Below are positions 15,101 through 28,137 of a DNA stretch of 64,000 nt, one piece after another. Location: contig VXAZ01001836.1 in NCBI GenBank assembly GCA_013399875.1, forward strand, positions 1,488,001 through 1,552,000, read 5' to 3'. A program made the position numbers and the translations under genes. Origin of the DNA: Gymnorhina tibicen (Eukaryota > Chordata > Aves > Passeriformes > Artamidae). Below the pieces are notes generated by a model. It did not search any database. It was not told the DNA's origin and was given only the letters and a program-made list of their open reading frames with translations. Position 1 is the first letter of the stretch. Every line of letters starts with the position of its first letter.

Positions 15101-17739
15101 TCTTTGTACAAAGAATAGCATTACAAAAGTCTGTCATATAGGCCCTACAGATAAATGGTATGAGTTTGAAGGAAGTAACAGATTCTTTAGTTCTCTATAG
15201 TTATATAGCCAGCAGAGAGTCCTCAGCAAACTGCAGAAGATTAGCACATTGCACGTCTTTGGATGAGATCCTATATGAGCAAAGGGAAATACCTGGAAAA
15301 TGTCAGAGAATGGTATGAGATTCCTAGGAAAAAAAAATCCAGTAGGATAGGACAGTAGCTCCTTTACAGCAGCAAAGCAGTATTAATAACAGCCCCTGAC
15401 AAAAGCCTCCCAGCTGCAGTTTTCCAAAAAACAAGGGTAAGCTTCTTTAGAAGTACCATCAAGAAACTGAGTTGGTACAATCACTATTTGTATTTCCTTA
15501 CCTAACACAAGCAGATACATTCATTCATCAAAATCTTTCATTAGCAGTACATATTGATTTCGGGATTTTTTAAACAGGGTCATGTAAGTACAGCATAAAA
15601 ACAGTACGAAATTTACGTACATTGAAAAATCTCTCATGTATTAGGAAGCCCACTTGTTTTTAATTCTCAAAGAAAACCCACACTTGGAGATGCAACATAC
15701 TGGAGATTCAATTTAGAAACACAGCTAAGTGAAATTAGAACCTTGAGAGAAAAGAAATGTTAGTTATTGACACTCCAGTGCAATTTGCTTGAGTACAGAA
15801 AAAGCACACAGATGTTACATACTAATAAAAGTGTGCTAACTGAAGAGCAAAACAATTTGTACACAAACAATCGCACTGTAATCTCTTTATGGTTCCTTAT
15901 TTTGTTTCAAATGTTATTTTGGCAAGGACAAAAGAGGGTCTGGAAAACAGGTAACTGCCTTTCTGAAACCAATCAGAAGACAAAACTGTTTTGCACACAT
16001 TTTTATTTGGCTTTTTATTCACAGTTAAAGGATTCCTACTTCTGAACATGGTGTTGGAAGAAACGTGTTTAAGCATATACTACTCCAAGATGGATGTAAA
16101 GGAAATTCAGTGACAGTCTCAGAAGTGAGAAAACAATACAATCCTTAAGTAAGAAGCCTTAACCTGAAGGTTGCAAACAAGTCACAGGAAACAACCACCT
16201 AACCACAGAAGAGTACCAAACATGTGCACTCAGAAGCTCCTTCATCTCAAGTGTCACACTGAAAAACATCCAACTATCTGGTGAAAGGACATACTGGTTC
16301 CTACTGGCTTGGAAATCCTCCTGCAAAAAATTAGTCAGATACCAGATACTTTCACTGGACCAGCTGCTGAAATTCTTGTTACAGGATGAGCCTGAAAACC
16401 TACTCCATAAAAACTTGCTGCTATGTGACTATGATTTTGGATGAGGAAGAATCACCTAGATGTACACTTTCAGGGGTGCACATTGCTCAAAAGGGAGTGG
16501 CAGGGGGTAGAAGATGTAGCAAATCAATAGCAAATGAGACAAGACACAATGCACCTCACTTGCAAGTTATACTAGTAGATCTATTCCCTGAGCAAACACA
16601 GGAGAATTTGGGAGTTCCTGCAGTAGTCCTTCCTGTGGAGGTACTGTGCTTCCCTGGAGAGGGCTGGATTACTGCTAGTTTGTATTTGCTTGTAACTGAT
16701 GATCAGTGAGCTACTCTGCATCTTTGCATGAAGTTTCCACAGCATGAAGGGTCTATCCTTCACATTCAGTACCACTTTAGCATTAAAATCAGGCCTATAA
16801 TGGGGTTTCTACAAATATGAAATGATCTTTTGATTGTGATATTCACCCTTAATAAATAACCAACTGTACCACCAAGATGTCTTCATCTTCTATGCTATGA
16901 CATGAATCATTAGATATCATATTCCTGAGTTATGCTGTGTCAGATAGAACTACTTTCGTACAAACACTCCAAAATGTACCCCAGTTCAGGAATCTAGGAA
17001 GCTTGCTGGCCAGATCTAATGATTAACAAAAGGTGCTAGAATCTTTGTGATGTGTGATGCCAGACACCAAACAGAATGCAGTTCACCTACTGCTTCCCTG
17101 CCATCCCTCTATCCTGTTGACAGCCTGCAGGCTATCAACATCACACTTCAGATAAGGAATCTGATGGGAAAAAAAAAAAAGAAAATGAAGACAAGTGACC
17201 TCTACAAAGTCTCCAGAAATAACAAAATAGTATCAGTGACAGTGAAGATGCTCTTTTCATTAAATATCTGACTGAGTCTCTAGCTCTTCACTAGTCTTGA
17301 AAAGAAAGCATCAGCATCAAAAGTTTTTTCACATTCAGTTTCACAGAAAGCAGTCCCTTTCTCCTGAACACAGAGCTGAGCATAACAGATCATATTCCTT
17401 GTAGGCTGACGTAGGAACTCTGGTAAAGGTCACGCACAGATGTCATTCAAACACACCTTCACTATGCTCACACAGCATGCCTGCAATCAGCATAGTCTTG
17501 TGTGATCCATTCAAGCTCACTGTCAATACTTGAACACCTACGAAAACTGAGTAACAACAACTGCAAGTGGCATAAAATGAGAAGGACTGATATGTTATTA
17601 GTTGATACAGCAAGTTAATGATAGTAGGGAAAATATGGAGGCATATGGTAGGCGCTGCAGAGGACTTATTCACAGCAATTAATGCAATTCTACAAACACA
17701 GTCTGGAAAAAAAGTTCCAAGCTGTGATAGATGCAGCAA

Positions 17740-17759
17740 ACACACACACGCACACACAC
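17740..17759. repeat. Short (CA)n repeat
   Basis: About 20 bases of alternating CA with one G interruption. A short, probably weakly variable microsatellite in intron 2. Confidence 0.85.
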
Positions 17760-20035
17760 TTTATCTTACTCTACCAGTAAAATAATGGAGAATCTGGTAC
17801 AGTAATTGCTCCTTCTGTCTTTCCAAATTAAAGTAGAGAAAGTCAAGGTTTGGCCTCAGTGGAGAATTGTTCAGATAACCAGCAGCACTGTCATAAGTAC
17901 ATAACAGGTATAAAAGGGTATTAGAAAATAGGCTGAAGGAAGACATTAATGAATTAGAGTAGATGACCCTTTAGGGTAGATGATTTCTACTGGAGTTTAT
18001 TTTTTCTAGAGTTTATCTACATTAAAACTAACACGGACTTTTTCTTAGTACACTCTGTTTCCAGAGTTATTGCCATGGCTTGGCCTGAGAGAAAAAGAGA
18101 ACACTAAGGTGATGGTCTAGTTTCCTAAAGGTTCAAATCAACATTTTCCCTTTGCAAGACTACCAAATCTGGCCTCCAGCTTTCCCTCAGCAGTTGTTCT
18201 AAACTTTCCATAATCTTTACTAGTGGCTTTGTGTGGACGTGGTATGTGGAACTAAGATAACAAAGGCTTGTGTGGACGAGTAGCTCTTGAGAAAAATATA
18301 TTTTACACAGATTACTCAAAATAACATTTCAGAGAGTCTAAGAAAGCAGCCCTAAGTGTCCTATGAAAACTCTTCACTACATCAACACTGACAGGCATAA
18401 CTCTGGTTGCTTTATAAATAAAATACTATAAGACTGTATTAAGGACACTGTACCATACCTTGACAACACCAGACTGCTTCCTCTGCAGCATAAGATGGTG
18501 GTAAATGGAAGTGGAGGAAGAAGAAAGTCCTATCTCTCTGGGTCCCTCTTGCTTCCCAGCCCTTCCCAACTATTTAACTGCACCATAGGTGAGAATTCTC
18601 CTTCTTGACTCAGCATCACCTTCACACAAACAAGTAAAATGGCTGAGGGCTCCTCTAAACTCCAAGAAACAAAGGACTGAAGATTAGCATGGCCCTGATA
18701 CTACCACAAAGCCTTGTTCAGATATTCAGTCCTCACATCGCAAAACCTATAGTTGTATATGGAAAGAATTAGCTTTACTGTGTTGTAACAGTCAGTCAAG
18801 ATGATAGAACTTGAAGTAGTTCTCTATCTATTTCCTCTGGTTTTGTTTCTAGGAAACTCGGTCATAAAAAGAATCAGTTTCCATCTTGTTTTTGCTGCAG
18901 TCAATGAACAGGCATCAGGGTGCCTCTTTCTATGCAAACAAGAGCCTTCCCCTCAGCAGGATCTACAAACTGCAGCCTACATAGTGTAACTTTACCCAGA
19001 GGTGTAATAACACCCCTTTCATGGCATGAGAATAGGTATTAGTACTACTATAATTTATTTATGAAGGCAGATTAGAAGCGAAATCAATTGCTTTTAAGGC
19101 CCTTGTGCACCTGTCCCTACGACCATGTCATTACTGGCAGGTCTTTTGTTTATGCAAAGTTCACCTGGTGCAGAGTCAGCAGGAGGCCAGTTCGCCACTC
19201 ACCCTGGGAGCATGAGAAGCTCACTTCCCCCCAGTACAGTGGCAGTAAGAGCACAAGATAATGACAACTGCCCTACTCACAGGCAAATACCTCCCACCCA
19301 GCACCTCTAAAGAAGCCACATATCCTGTATGCGTATGTCCTATTATCATAGTCTGGGCATGTGTCCTGACCCAGTCCACAGGAGCCCAGCGCACCCTGCT
19401 TGACCTGGGGTTGCAGTTCAACAGCCAAGCAAGCACAAGCTGATTCGGGAAGTACAAACCACTTTCCCACTGCCCAGCAAGCTGTGCAGCCAAGTGCACA
19501 TATGGCATGAATCCCAAGACAACCTGTTCCCTCTATGTGTTTGGCCAGCTTTACAAGCTACTGCAGAAAAGCTGTGGGTACCACTTGTGGTGGTTTGCTA
19601 TCACATAAGGGGGAGGAGTAAGGTGTATTCCACGTCTTCCAATTCAGACACAAACAGCGTCCATGAGAACTGTGATGTATTCCACACTAAGTGCTTCCTA
19701 CCTTGGTGCTCTGTCTTTTAGAAAAAGAAACTGGGGACAAAATGTTCCTAAATTATTTAAAAAAAAAACCCAAGATTGATTGCTTGCTCAACCTTTGCTC
19801 TTATGCCAACTTCCAAGTGCACTTTTGTTTGAAACTTTTATTGTTATCACCCTACTGAGGTTTGCAGTGTTCAGTTTCCTTATTAGGGTGCACTCTGTTG
19901 AGTTCAGTATGAGGGAGAGTTTATCTGGGTTGTCATTTTACAAAAGGGGGAGTGGATTAACAGTTGGCAGTTGAACCAATCCATGCATATATATTTGAAG
20001 CCAGAAAATACTTTCTGCAAGTTAGAAGCCCAAAG

Positions 20036-20145
20036 ATTTTGGTGTTTGTTTTTGTTTTGGGAGGGTTGTTGTCAGGTTCTTGTATGTGTGGTTTCTTTTG
20101 CTGTTTGTTTGTTTGTTTTCAGGGTTTTTTTGTTTCTTTCTTTAA
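20036..20145. repeat. T-rich / (GTTT)n low-complexity stretch
   Basis: A G/T-rich tract with several GTTT units in a row (about 20101-20119) and runs of T. Open frames here are dominated by Phe, Leu, Val and Cys simply because of this composition. Confidence 0.7.
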
Positions 20146-20841
20146 ACATGACAGAGGGTCCATAACCCTCACCAATCTTTTGGCTCACTTCAAGACCAAC
20201 AAAGACAAGAGTTTGTTTTTTTGAAGCTGGATGTCCACTCTTTGCAACAACACTTCAGTAAAGGTCAAGACATACAGAGGACATAGTACTAGAACTAACA
20301 ATTACTTTGTACGTATCTGTCAATTGGGATAACAGGATCAAACAGGAAGAGATTATTTATAGTAAAGCACGAGAAGTATCTTGGAGATACAAGACTAACC
20401 CAAACTGCAATATGGGGAATGGATAACACACCCTTTGGAGAGCACCCCCAATGCTACTACATAATGAAGCAGGTCAGTAGAGAAGCTAAACTCACCCTGG
20501 CTGACTCGCAATTGGTTTCAAGAAAGGCAATAACTTCTCAATATCAATTACTGAAGGCAACTTGGTATATGCCATTACAACTGCTTTGTTTCATTAAAAG
20601 CAAGTTGTTGCTCTAGTTAATCCTTCTGACTGTCAATTCAAACTGGAAACCAGGTTTCCAGCTCTTCTCTAACTTGCATTGATGAAAAGTTTGATGTCTA
20701 CGGCTTTAGCCTTCTGGGCTGTCAGTAGTTATGGTGAGCAGCTGTAGTGCAGGTGCCAAACTCAGGGCAGAGAAGCAGCAGCTCACACAGCTACCTGTGC
20801 TCAACTATCACACCACAGTTACTCCATACAGCCACTTCATG

Positions 20842-21255
20842 GTAGGAAGCTGCTGAAGGGTCTGGGGCACAAGTCTTGTGAGGAGCAACTGAGGGAGAAA
20901 AGGAGGCTCACAGGGGAGACCTTATCATTCACTACAGCTATCTGAAAGGAGGTTGTAGCAAGGTGGGGGTCGGCCTCTTTCCCCAAGTAAAAAGTGACAG
21001 GACAAGAGGAAACAGATTCAAATTGCACCCAGAAAGGTTTAGACTGGATATTTGTGAAAATTTCTTAATGGAAAGGATGTCAAGCACTGGAACAGGCTGC
21101 TCAGGATTTGAATCATCATCCTTGGAGATATTTAAAAGATGTGTAGATGTGGCTCTTAGGGACATGGTTTAGTGGTGGACTTGGCAGTGCTGAGCTGACA
21201 CTCGGACTCAATCATAAGGGTCTTTTCCAAGCTTAATGATTCTGTGATTCTGTGA
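20842..21255 (+). repeat. CR1 LINE 3' tail
   Basis: The reading order is that of the CR1 ORF2 C-terminus and 3' end: 'AAGGGTCTGGGGCACAAGTC', 'GAGGAGCAACTGAGGGAG', 'CTATCTGAAAGGAGG', then 'AGTGGTGGACTTGGCAGTGC' and a perfect terminal ATTCTGTGATTCTGTGA. It is 5'-truncated, as nearly all CR1 copies are. The coding part is broken by frameshifts; residues such as NRFKLHPERFRLDI survive in one frame. It is antisense to AGPAT4. Confidence 0.95.
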
Positions 21256-23234
21256 ATACTTTCACTCGAGCTAGTCTGGTTTGATCCATGTAAACAGAGA
21301 AGCACCCCCGATTCAAGCTGTACTACTCAAGTGAGGACAAGTCATTAATCACAATAGCTTCCCATATGCATTATGACAGCAGACACTGCAGGAGGAGAAG
21401 GGAAAATATTATTTTTTATATTAGGAAGGAGACAGGAAGAAAAGGAGTGTAAGAAAACACCACTTCTTGAAATACAAAAACCCCAACTTGCCCAAAAAGC
21501 ATAGCATCAAAGACAAAATAACTCTCCAATTTCATGGAGCCATTTATCTCTACCTTTGACATCAAATGGAAAACCACTGAACTTGCAGGATCTAAGGACA
21601 ACTGCTGCTTTCATTTCATTTTTCAACTAAACCATGCCTGCCCTATTTCACTCTTTGGTTGACTTGGTGACTCAGGCTGTATTAGGTCCTCAAGGCAACG
21701 TGATGCTTGTCACCACTGCAAAGCACATGCCTCTTTATATTCTCCAGTGCTGAACTTCATTGTCTCCAACTGTAGGCTGTTTCCATGACTTTCATCAGAT
21801 CCATGCAGACCTGACTTATTAGTCACCACATCAGTGGCCCCCAAAAACACATCCATTTTGATTAACTGGTCTTTAGTTCTTTGAAATAGTTTTTCAAATT
21901 AACTATCATTTTTCCCTTTTCAAATATCACTCAGATAAGACTGACTCATCAAATGCTAGCTCACTCTGTTGTAAAGCTAAAATAAATGGCTTTAACCTAG
22001 ACATACTTTGTTCTAAGCATGACTGGGCAAAAAACTCACAACACAATTATTCCAGTGGCGTCAACACTGAAGACTAGATCAGCAACCCTGGGTACAAAGC
22101 CATCTGCCCCATTAAGGACAAGCATGCAGTATTACTCCCTCTTCCATACTGTCCATCCCCTAAATCAGACTAGATTGAGCTAAACTGAAGGATTCAGCCT
22201 GAAGACTGTAGAGTAGCTGATACCTCTGCACTAAGTAGCCAAAAGCAAGAATGGGCCAGAAGGCATTGCATGAAAAATAATAATATCTATCTATATACAG
22301 CTGTACAGTATCTTCTACATGCCATGGCTTCAAACATACACTATGCTGCCAGGCAAAAGGTAAAAACCTGGCCATATTCAATGCCACTGTTTGTACATAC
22401 AAATGAACAGTACTTGGCAAACTCATTACTTCAGGGACATACACACAGCAAAAAAGAAATTTTTCAGAACAAACATCCTCTCTCCATCACAGAAATAATA
22501 GAACAGCATCCCCAATTTATTTGGGCCTATACACTCTGATGGATTTGAAATTTAAGTCAAACGTATGTTTTAAAAAATTGCTTTGGATAGTTGCTCATCA
22601 GAGTCACTGATGAAAGATACATAATCCCCAGTGGCCCCCAAATTGAGGCATGTGACAGATTTTTACCTCACACAGTTTGTTATGAATACTAACAATGTTT
22701 TTCCATTTCAGGTTCCTAGAAGCAGAAAAGGTTACCTAAAGAAACCATTTTGCTGCATTTCTACAGCACAATTGTTAAACGCTGTATCGGAAGGTTGTTT
22801 TCCCCAGTATGAAAACATCCATAAGTCATTTAGCATTGACAGTGACATCACACTTGAATAATCCTCAGGGAGCCTCAAAAGCATGCTTTTTGCAACAGTT
22901 TCCTTCTAAGAAAGTGCTTTTGAGTTTCAGAAAGGCCCAGGGAAATCTCTCTGGTAGGTGAACACATTCAACAGCACGCTCCTAAATACTGAACACGCCA
23001 AATGAGAGGCACTCTTTCTTCAACATACTAAGTCAAGCAAGTATCCCACTATAAAAAGAGCACAACATTTCAGCACAAGCAGACATTTCAACAAGGCATA
23101 CATCTCTTCATACAAGTGCAGGTGCTGTAGGAAGCAGACATGACCTTTACATAGGCTTTGAAATCCAGAACGCTTCCACCAATTCCCTCAAGACAAAATA
23201 TGAAAATACTTTAAAAAACAAAATGAAATCTTAC

Positions 23235-23412
23235 GGCTTGAAATGCAGTAAGCCAGCCTGCAGTTGATCCTCCTGAACAGTTGCTTGTTGATTGGCCAAA
23301 GTATAAGTGTAAAGAGTTGGATGAAGTTAATGATCAGTCCTGACACTATAAATATGTAGCAGATCAGAAGGTGGCAAATGAATTGCGACTTCAGAAAGCC
23401 AACGATGTCCAT
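23235..23412 (-). CDS. AGPAT4: AGPAT4 first coding exon (N-terminal 59 codons plus 1 nt)
   Basis: First coding exon of 1-acylglycerol-3-phosphate O-acyltransferase 4, an ER-membrane enzyme that acylates lysophosphatidic acid at sn-2 to give phosphatidic acid. The frame begins MDIVGFLKSQ, continues through a long hydrophobic segment (about residues 11-40, the N-terminal membrane anchor) and contains WPINKQLFRRINCRL and YCISS. From memory this follows vertebrate AGPAT4 almost residue for residue and differs from AGPAT3, which has WPVSKQLYRRLNCRL. The ATG at 23412 has A at -3 and G at +4. The exon stops after the first base of a codon (C|GTAAGA, intron from 23234), the phase expected for the Ser-Ser-Gln junction of AGPAT4. 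Translation past the donor (RKISF...) leaves the family. The catalytic NHX4D motif lies in later exons, which are not in this window. The full family length is about 378 residues, so only about one sixth is here. Confidence 0.93.
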
Positions 23413-23465
23413 GATTTGCTGACAAAGCAAGAGGGTACCTTCAGAGACAAAATTCCGAAGACAAC
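23413..23465 (-). other. AGPAT4: 5'UTR part of AGPAT4 exon 2, with splice acceptor
   Basis: These 53 bases precede the AGPAT4 ATG within the same exon. The exon start is set by a minus-strand acceptor, TTTGGTTTTGCAG|GTTGT, with the AG at 23467-23466 and a T-rich tract before it. No in-frame stop occurs between the acceptor and the ATG. The start is therefore chosen from homology (MDIVGFLKSQ is the family N-terminus) and Kozak context, not from a blocking stop codon. An in-frame TTG 18 bases upstream is not a plausible start. Confidence 0.8.
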
Positions 23466-26400
23466 CTGCAAAACCAAATAGTATCAGCAGTTACAGAGTG
23501 CATTTACTTCTATAAACAGACTTAAAACAGACTGCCCGCTTACACTTAAATTAAAGTTAAATCTATCGTAGGAAAAGGTCTGATGTCAGTATTTTCAAAA
23601 GTAACAATGGAAAGAGAACACCGTATTTCTCAATCAATTTACATTTGGCTTTGGAAACAAATTTTTACATTTTAATCTTAACTCTGCAAAACCCGTGAGC
23701 ATATGACTCCACTCCATGGACTACAATACTCTTCTATAAGGTCTTCATTGTTAAAATATGAGCAAATATTTTGCTTTGAATTATACGATAACTTTGATAT
23801 GAACTTATATTTTTATTTGAGTTGTCTGTACTTCAGAAGACATATACTGTCACCTCTGTAATCTTCAAGAGCAGCTCCAAAGTAAATGCAAGCTTTAGAG
23901 CTTTTTTAGGAGTTGTGCCTTTCTCTACAAGCTATGCTAGCCATGGTCCCCAAACAAGAGGTAGCAGCAGCCCCTTAATTCTAGCTTTATTGTCTTCTTC
24001 CCCTCTCACACTCAAATAACAGTTGATTTTGGCAAGAGAATAAAAGCTTGGCTATGCACAATACACACAATTTGTTCAATTATTCCTTGACATTGATTCT
24101 GTCAGTTATAATCCATAAACCCAGAAATGAAACATCAGTAATAACCCGTGACCCAACAGAGTTTCCAGGAAGGAATCAACTCTAAGGTTACTTATGAAAT
24201 GTTTGTATAATTTTGGAAAGGTCCAGTCCAACCTTAGCAATTGAACATTCAGAGGAAATGTCCTCTGCAGAGTACTCTGACCTATCAAATACTGTACTGA
24301 CCTCCCCCTACCATCACTACCACCACTGCTAGAATGAAGACACATCTCTCAGTAAACACAACCATCAGTATTCTGAATACAGTTAGACAGGAGATGCTGC
24401 TGCCATCCTGTTCCATTCCTTCACTGTTTCCCCCTCCGAGGCGTGGAAGAGTTTTCCCAGGGAGGAAGCCCTGAGACAGTATTTCTGAATGTGCCACTCA
24501 CATGCAATAACAAAACAGCAGCTGTCAGCAGCCCAGGGAATTAACTGATGAAAAAAAATCTTTATGCCTATCCTTTTAGTTTATATGAGACCCCATTATG
24601 TGAGGCACTGAGTCTAGATCAGTGTCCTGAAACATTTGTTTTACTGCCCTTTGCTGACTCTGCTCGCCACAGCAAAGAGCACACACAAGAATTGCTGCAA
24701 AGCCTTCGGAAGTTATTTAGCCAGTTTTTCAACCGCAAGGAAGATGAGGAAAAATTTAAGAAAGAGAATCGGTATTGTTGTATAATTTATATAAAGACTT
24801 TATGGCAGTTCCAAGCCTATTATTAGCAGACAAAATGTGCCCTTTTGTTCCCTTTATCTTGCTGTACTATTCAGTACCACAGCTGACACCAGCTGTAGCT
24901 CAGAATGGCAGAACAGGCCTCAATTCATTGTAGCAACCACCGTCATGACACTCACAAAAAGCTCTTCCAGCTTTAACCAACCTTCCTATTAAAAGATACG
25001 ATTCTTAGGGTGGCAGACAATTTACTATCTTGGGCTTCAACCAGAGGCTTTGTTTTTGAAGGCTAAGCAGAATGAGAAATACTGTCTAATAGGAACCACT
25101 GCTGTGTCTCTTCTCCAACCTTTCCATTGAAAACTCAGAAGACACAGCCAAACAATTAAAAAGTCAGCAACAATCTTCTTTAAAACAGTCAGAATAGAAG
25201 CAACCAGCTACTTGCAAGTGGATGGTTTCAAAGACTCTGCAGTGTCCAAAACCCTGATGACTGAGTTTATCCTACTGTCCTTGGCTAAAAGCGATCAGAA
25301 GGTTTTTTTTGTGCTAGTCTGCCTGTTTAATTCTATCCCACAGAATCACTCTAATGTAATTCCCAGAGATCAGTAAGACATGGGATAAAACATAAAAACA
25401 GCAGCCACAAATAAAGACTGGAGCACTGTTTACTTAGTGAAGATCTGAAAACTCCCTATTTGATATAATCAACATAAATCTACTGTAGTAAGCAGCTGAT
25501 AGACAGACTTTGTGACAAAAATAATTAGTCTTTTTGTCCACCAATTAATGCAGCAATTCTTTTTTTATTGTTACCTTTTCATTATAACAGATGTCAAACT
25601 TTATGAAAATGTTATGTTTATGTGAATCATTTACTTCCTGCTGGGTCTTTAAAACAAAACTTCACAGAAATAAAATAAACAAATATGATATAACCTTGAT
25701 AAAACATCATTATTGCCTTACAATTTTATTAAGTCACAATGCAATGTCTGAAAGTAATTAATTCCTCACTTTCATAACTCAGCCATCAAACTTCAATTCC
25801 GTAAAGCTTCAGAGACCTGTTTTAAGGCAAACTAAATCTGCTTAAGCAGTACCACTCAAAGGCCTCTAACCTAACTTACTTGCAAAAGGAACAAGAAATG
25901 AGAGACACTCCTTAAATTCTTCTTTTCCAAAAAGTAGGGACTACACAGAGAAATTTTCTCTTCTGACTAAATGCAATCTGCTTTCCCTATAAAATGTGCA
26001 ACCTAAACATTGTATATGGAATGGTAGCTAAGTTTCTGTTTCTCAGACATAACCTCATTCTCCTAAGACTTTTTTGGACTGTTTTCATTACCCAAACTCC
26101 AAGAATGCAATTTATTCTTGGTACAAGTAACAAAAAGAATCATTTCTAATCTTATGAATGAGATCTAGAAACATGGGTTTAAGAGTCCACAGGAGCACCT
26201 TACACTTACTCCTTGTCTTCCTTGAAGTCCTCATGGGTAACATCAAGATAACACCAGTTTAAGTGATAAAAGAGTCAGGTCTTTAATTCTTAATCCATGA
26301 TGCCGCTTTAATAAATTACTGATTTCCTTATAGATAATGACTGAAAATTACAGCAATCTTTTAAAAACAAAAGGGTCAATCAATGCATTTTCTCAGAAGC

Positions 26401-27283
26401 TATTAAGATCAGAAGGCTGCCAAGAAGCTCTCTTCTATCAAACACCCCTTAAAATTAATTAGGAGAAAATGGCTAGCTAGAACATCTAAACCAGATAGGG
26501 ACATTCTTTAATAACAGTTTTCCTCAAACCTCAAATGTCTGCTTAGGGACCAAGTCAACAAGCATCTATCTATTCATGTGACTAAGAGGTCACGTGTTCA
26601 GGCTTAAAAGCAAATTACATGACTATTTATTCTAACTCTTTCCCCTTCAACTTCCATTCTTCAGCAAGATCCACTGTGTTTTCTACTTCAGCTACTCTCA
26701 GCATTTCCTTCTGCTTAGACTAACTGACCAGGAGGACACAGAAGTGATGTGCAAAGTGAAGAACTCTATGCCAGCAGAGGCTGCTGCCAGTGAACAGTTC
26801 TATTTCATACTTCCAAGTCACTGAGTGGTTTGAGACTGCAACTGGAGATTTCATAAAGAACACAACTGTTTGCACTTTTAGAGAAAGCACACAAATCAAG
26901 CAAAGAACTGTCACCCACTGTTTCCAAAGTTTATGTAGTATATAGAGTTCTTGTAGTGTGGAAAGCAACATGGTACATATCTGACAGCATCTAGGTTGAG
27001 CTGATATTGCCCACTCAGAGAGGCAAGTCAGCACTATACCTCTTTTTTTTCAGTACATATTTCAAGCTTACACAAAAGTTTTCACTTACATCTAGTCTCT
27101 GACTCCATTCTCAAATGCTTTGCTGCAAGCTAAAAACAACCAATCAGATGATGATGATGCCTATTCTTACATTTTCTCATCTAAACCAGATTCTTGGATG
27201 GATGAGTTACAAAGACTATTAAGAAAATATGCTCAGGTCAAATTAAGCAGTTTCAGTAGTGCCTTTTAGGTCAATTTCAGTTG

Positions 27284-27827
27284 CCACCAAAACTCCTGTA
27301 TTTGGCACTGGTGAGGCCACAATTGAGTATTGCATCCACTTCTGAGCCCCTCACTTCAAGAAGGACATTGAGGTGCTGGAGCAACTCCAGAGAAGGGCAG
27401 CAAAGCTGGTGAAGGGTCTGGAGCCTAAGTCCTGTGAGGAGCAGCGGAGGGAGCTGGGGGTGTTTAGCCTGGAGAAAAGGAGACTCGGGAGTGACCTCTT
27501 CGCTCTCTACAACTGCCTGAAAGGAGGGTGTAGCCAGGTGGGGCCAGCCTCTTCTCCCAGGCAACCAGAGACAGGACAAGAAGGAACAGTCTTAAGCTGT
27601 GACAGGGGAGGTTCAGGTTGGACATCAAGAAGAACTTCTTCACAGAAGGAGTGATTAGACATTAGAATGGACTGCCTAGAGAGGTGATGGTGACCCTGAA
27701 GGTGTTTAAAGGAAAGGCTGGACCTGGCACTTAGTGCCATGGTCTAGTTGACACGGTGGTGTTCAGCCACAGGTTGGACTCAATCTCTGAAGTTTTTTCC
27801 AACCTAATTGATTCTGTGATTCTGTGA
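27284..27827 (+). repeat. CR1 LINE 3' tail with partly open ORF2 end
   Basis: About 540 bases of CR1. The frame at 27373-27654 reads [16 protein letters not shown]...[21 protein letters not shown], the conserved C-terminal end of CR1 ORF2, before a frameshift. It is followed by the 3' untranslated end and a terminal ATTCTGTGATTCTGTGA. It is better preserved than the 20.8-kb copy, but still only a dead fragment without the endonuclease or reverse-transcriptase domains. It is antisense within AGPAT4 intron 1, about 310 bases before the solo LTR. Confidence 0.95.
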
Positions 27828-28137
27828 AAAGAACACAGACAGCAGCACTGCATATATATCAGTCTATTTTAAAGTGCTGCTGTACATGAAATATATATGC
27901 AAAGCAAGTCACAGGAAGGCCCTGTGTTCCTATCTCTCTGTCAGTGAGCATGAAATTAGCAAAACTGAGGTTGCATCCAGGTGTGTATTCATCTGCAAGA
28001 AGGTTGTATCTGTACACGCCACACCAAGAAAAACCCCAAATCTGGAGGAAGAATTATTCATCTATTTGCCTCATGCTTAATTAGGGTTTGAATCACTTCC
28101 CACCTCCTGCAAAGGCAACTACTAGAGCATTATCCCC

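Larger units (their letters stand above)
1..23234 (-). other. AGPAT4: AGPAT4 intron 2, left end outside the window
   Basis: From the donor GTAAGA at 23234-23229 leftwards, the sequence is low-GC and non-coding. I looked on the minus strand for the next AGPAT4 segment (the LEWWSGTEC and NHKFEIDF regions) and found none, so the acceptor of exon 3 should lie beyond base 1. Recognisable content is a short CR1 tip at 2.5 kb, a truncated LTR at 5.5-6.15 kb, a CA repeat at 17.74 kb, a TTTG-rich stretch at 20.04-20.15 kb and a CR1 tail at 20.8-21.3 kb. Nothing else is supported in 1-2480, 2540-5537, 6156-17739, 17760-20035 or 21256-23234. Confidence 0.65.

Noticed and set aside
1..23234. Further AGPAT4 exons (catalytic NHX4D and LEWWSGTEC regions)
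   Set aside because: I looked by eye on the minus strand for the reverse-translated motifs and found none. They are assumed to lie left of the window, although a TBLASTN could overturn this.
24195..24260. TTTTGGAAAGGTCCAGTCCAACC, like the inverted CR1 3' untranslated region
   Set aside because: About 25 bases match and the rest diverges; below what I can support.
24548..24826. 92-codon plus-strand open frame with a charged, helix-like middle
   Set aside because: No recognised family, no splice-site or promoter context, and antisense within or near an AGPAT4 intron; chance is the simplest explanation.
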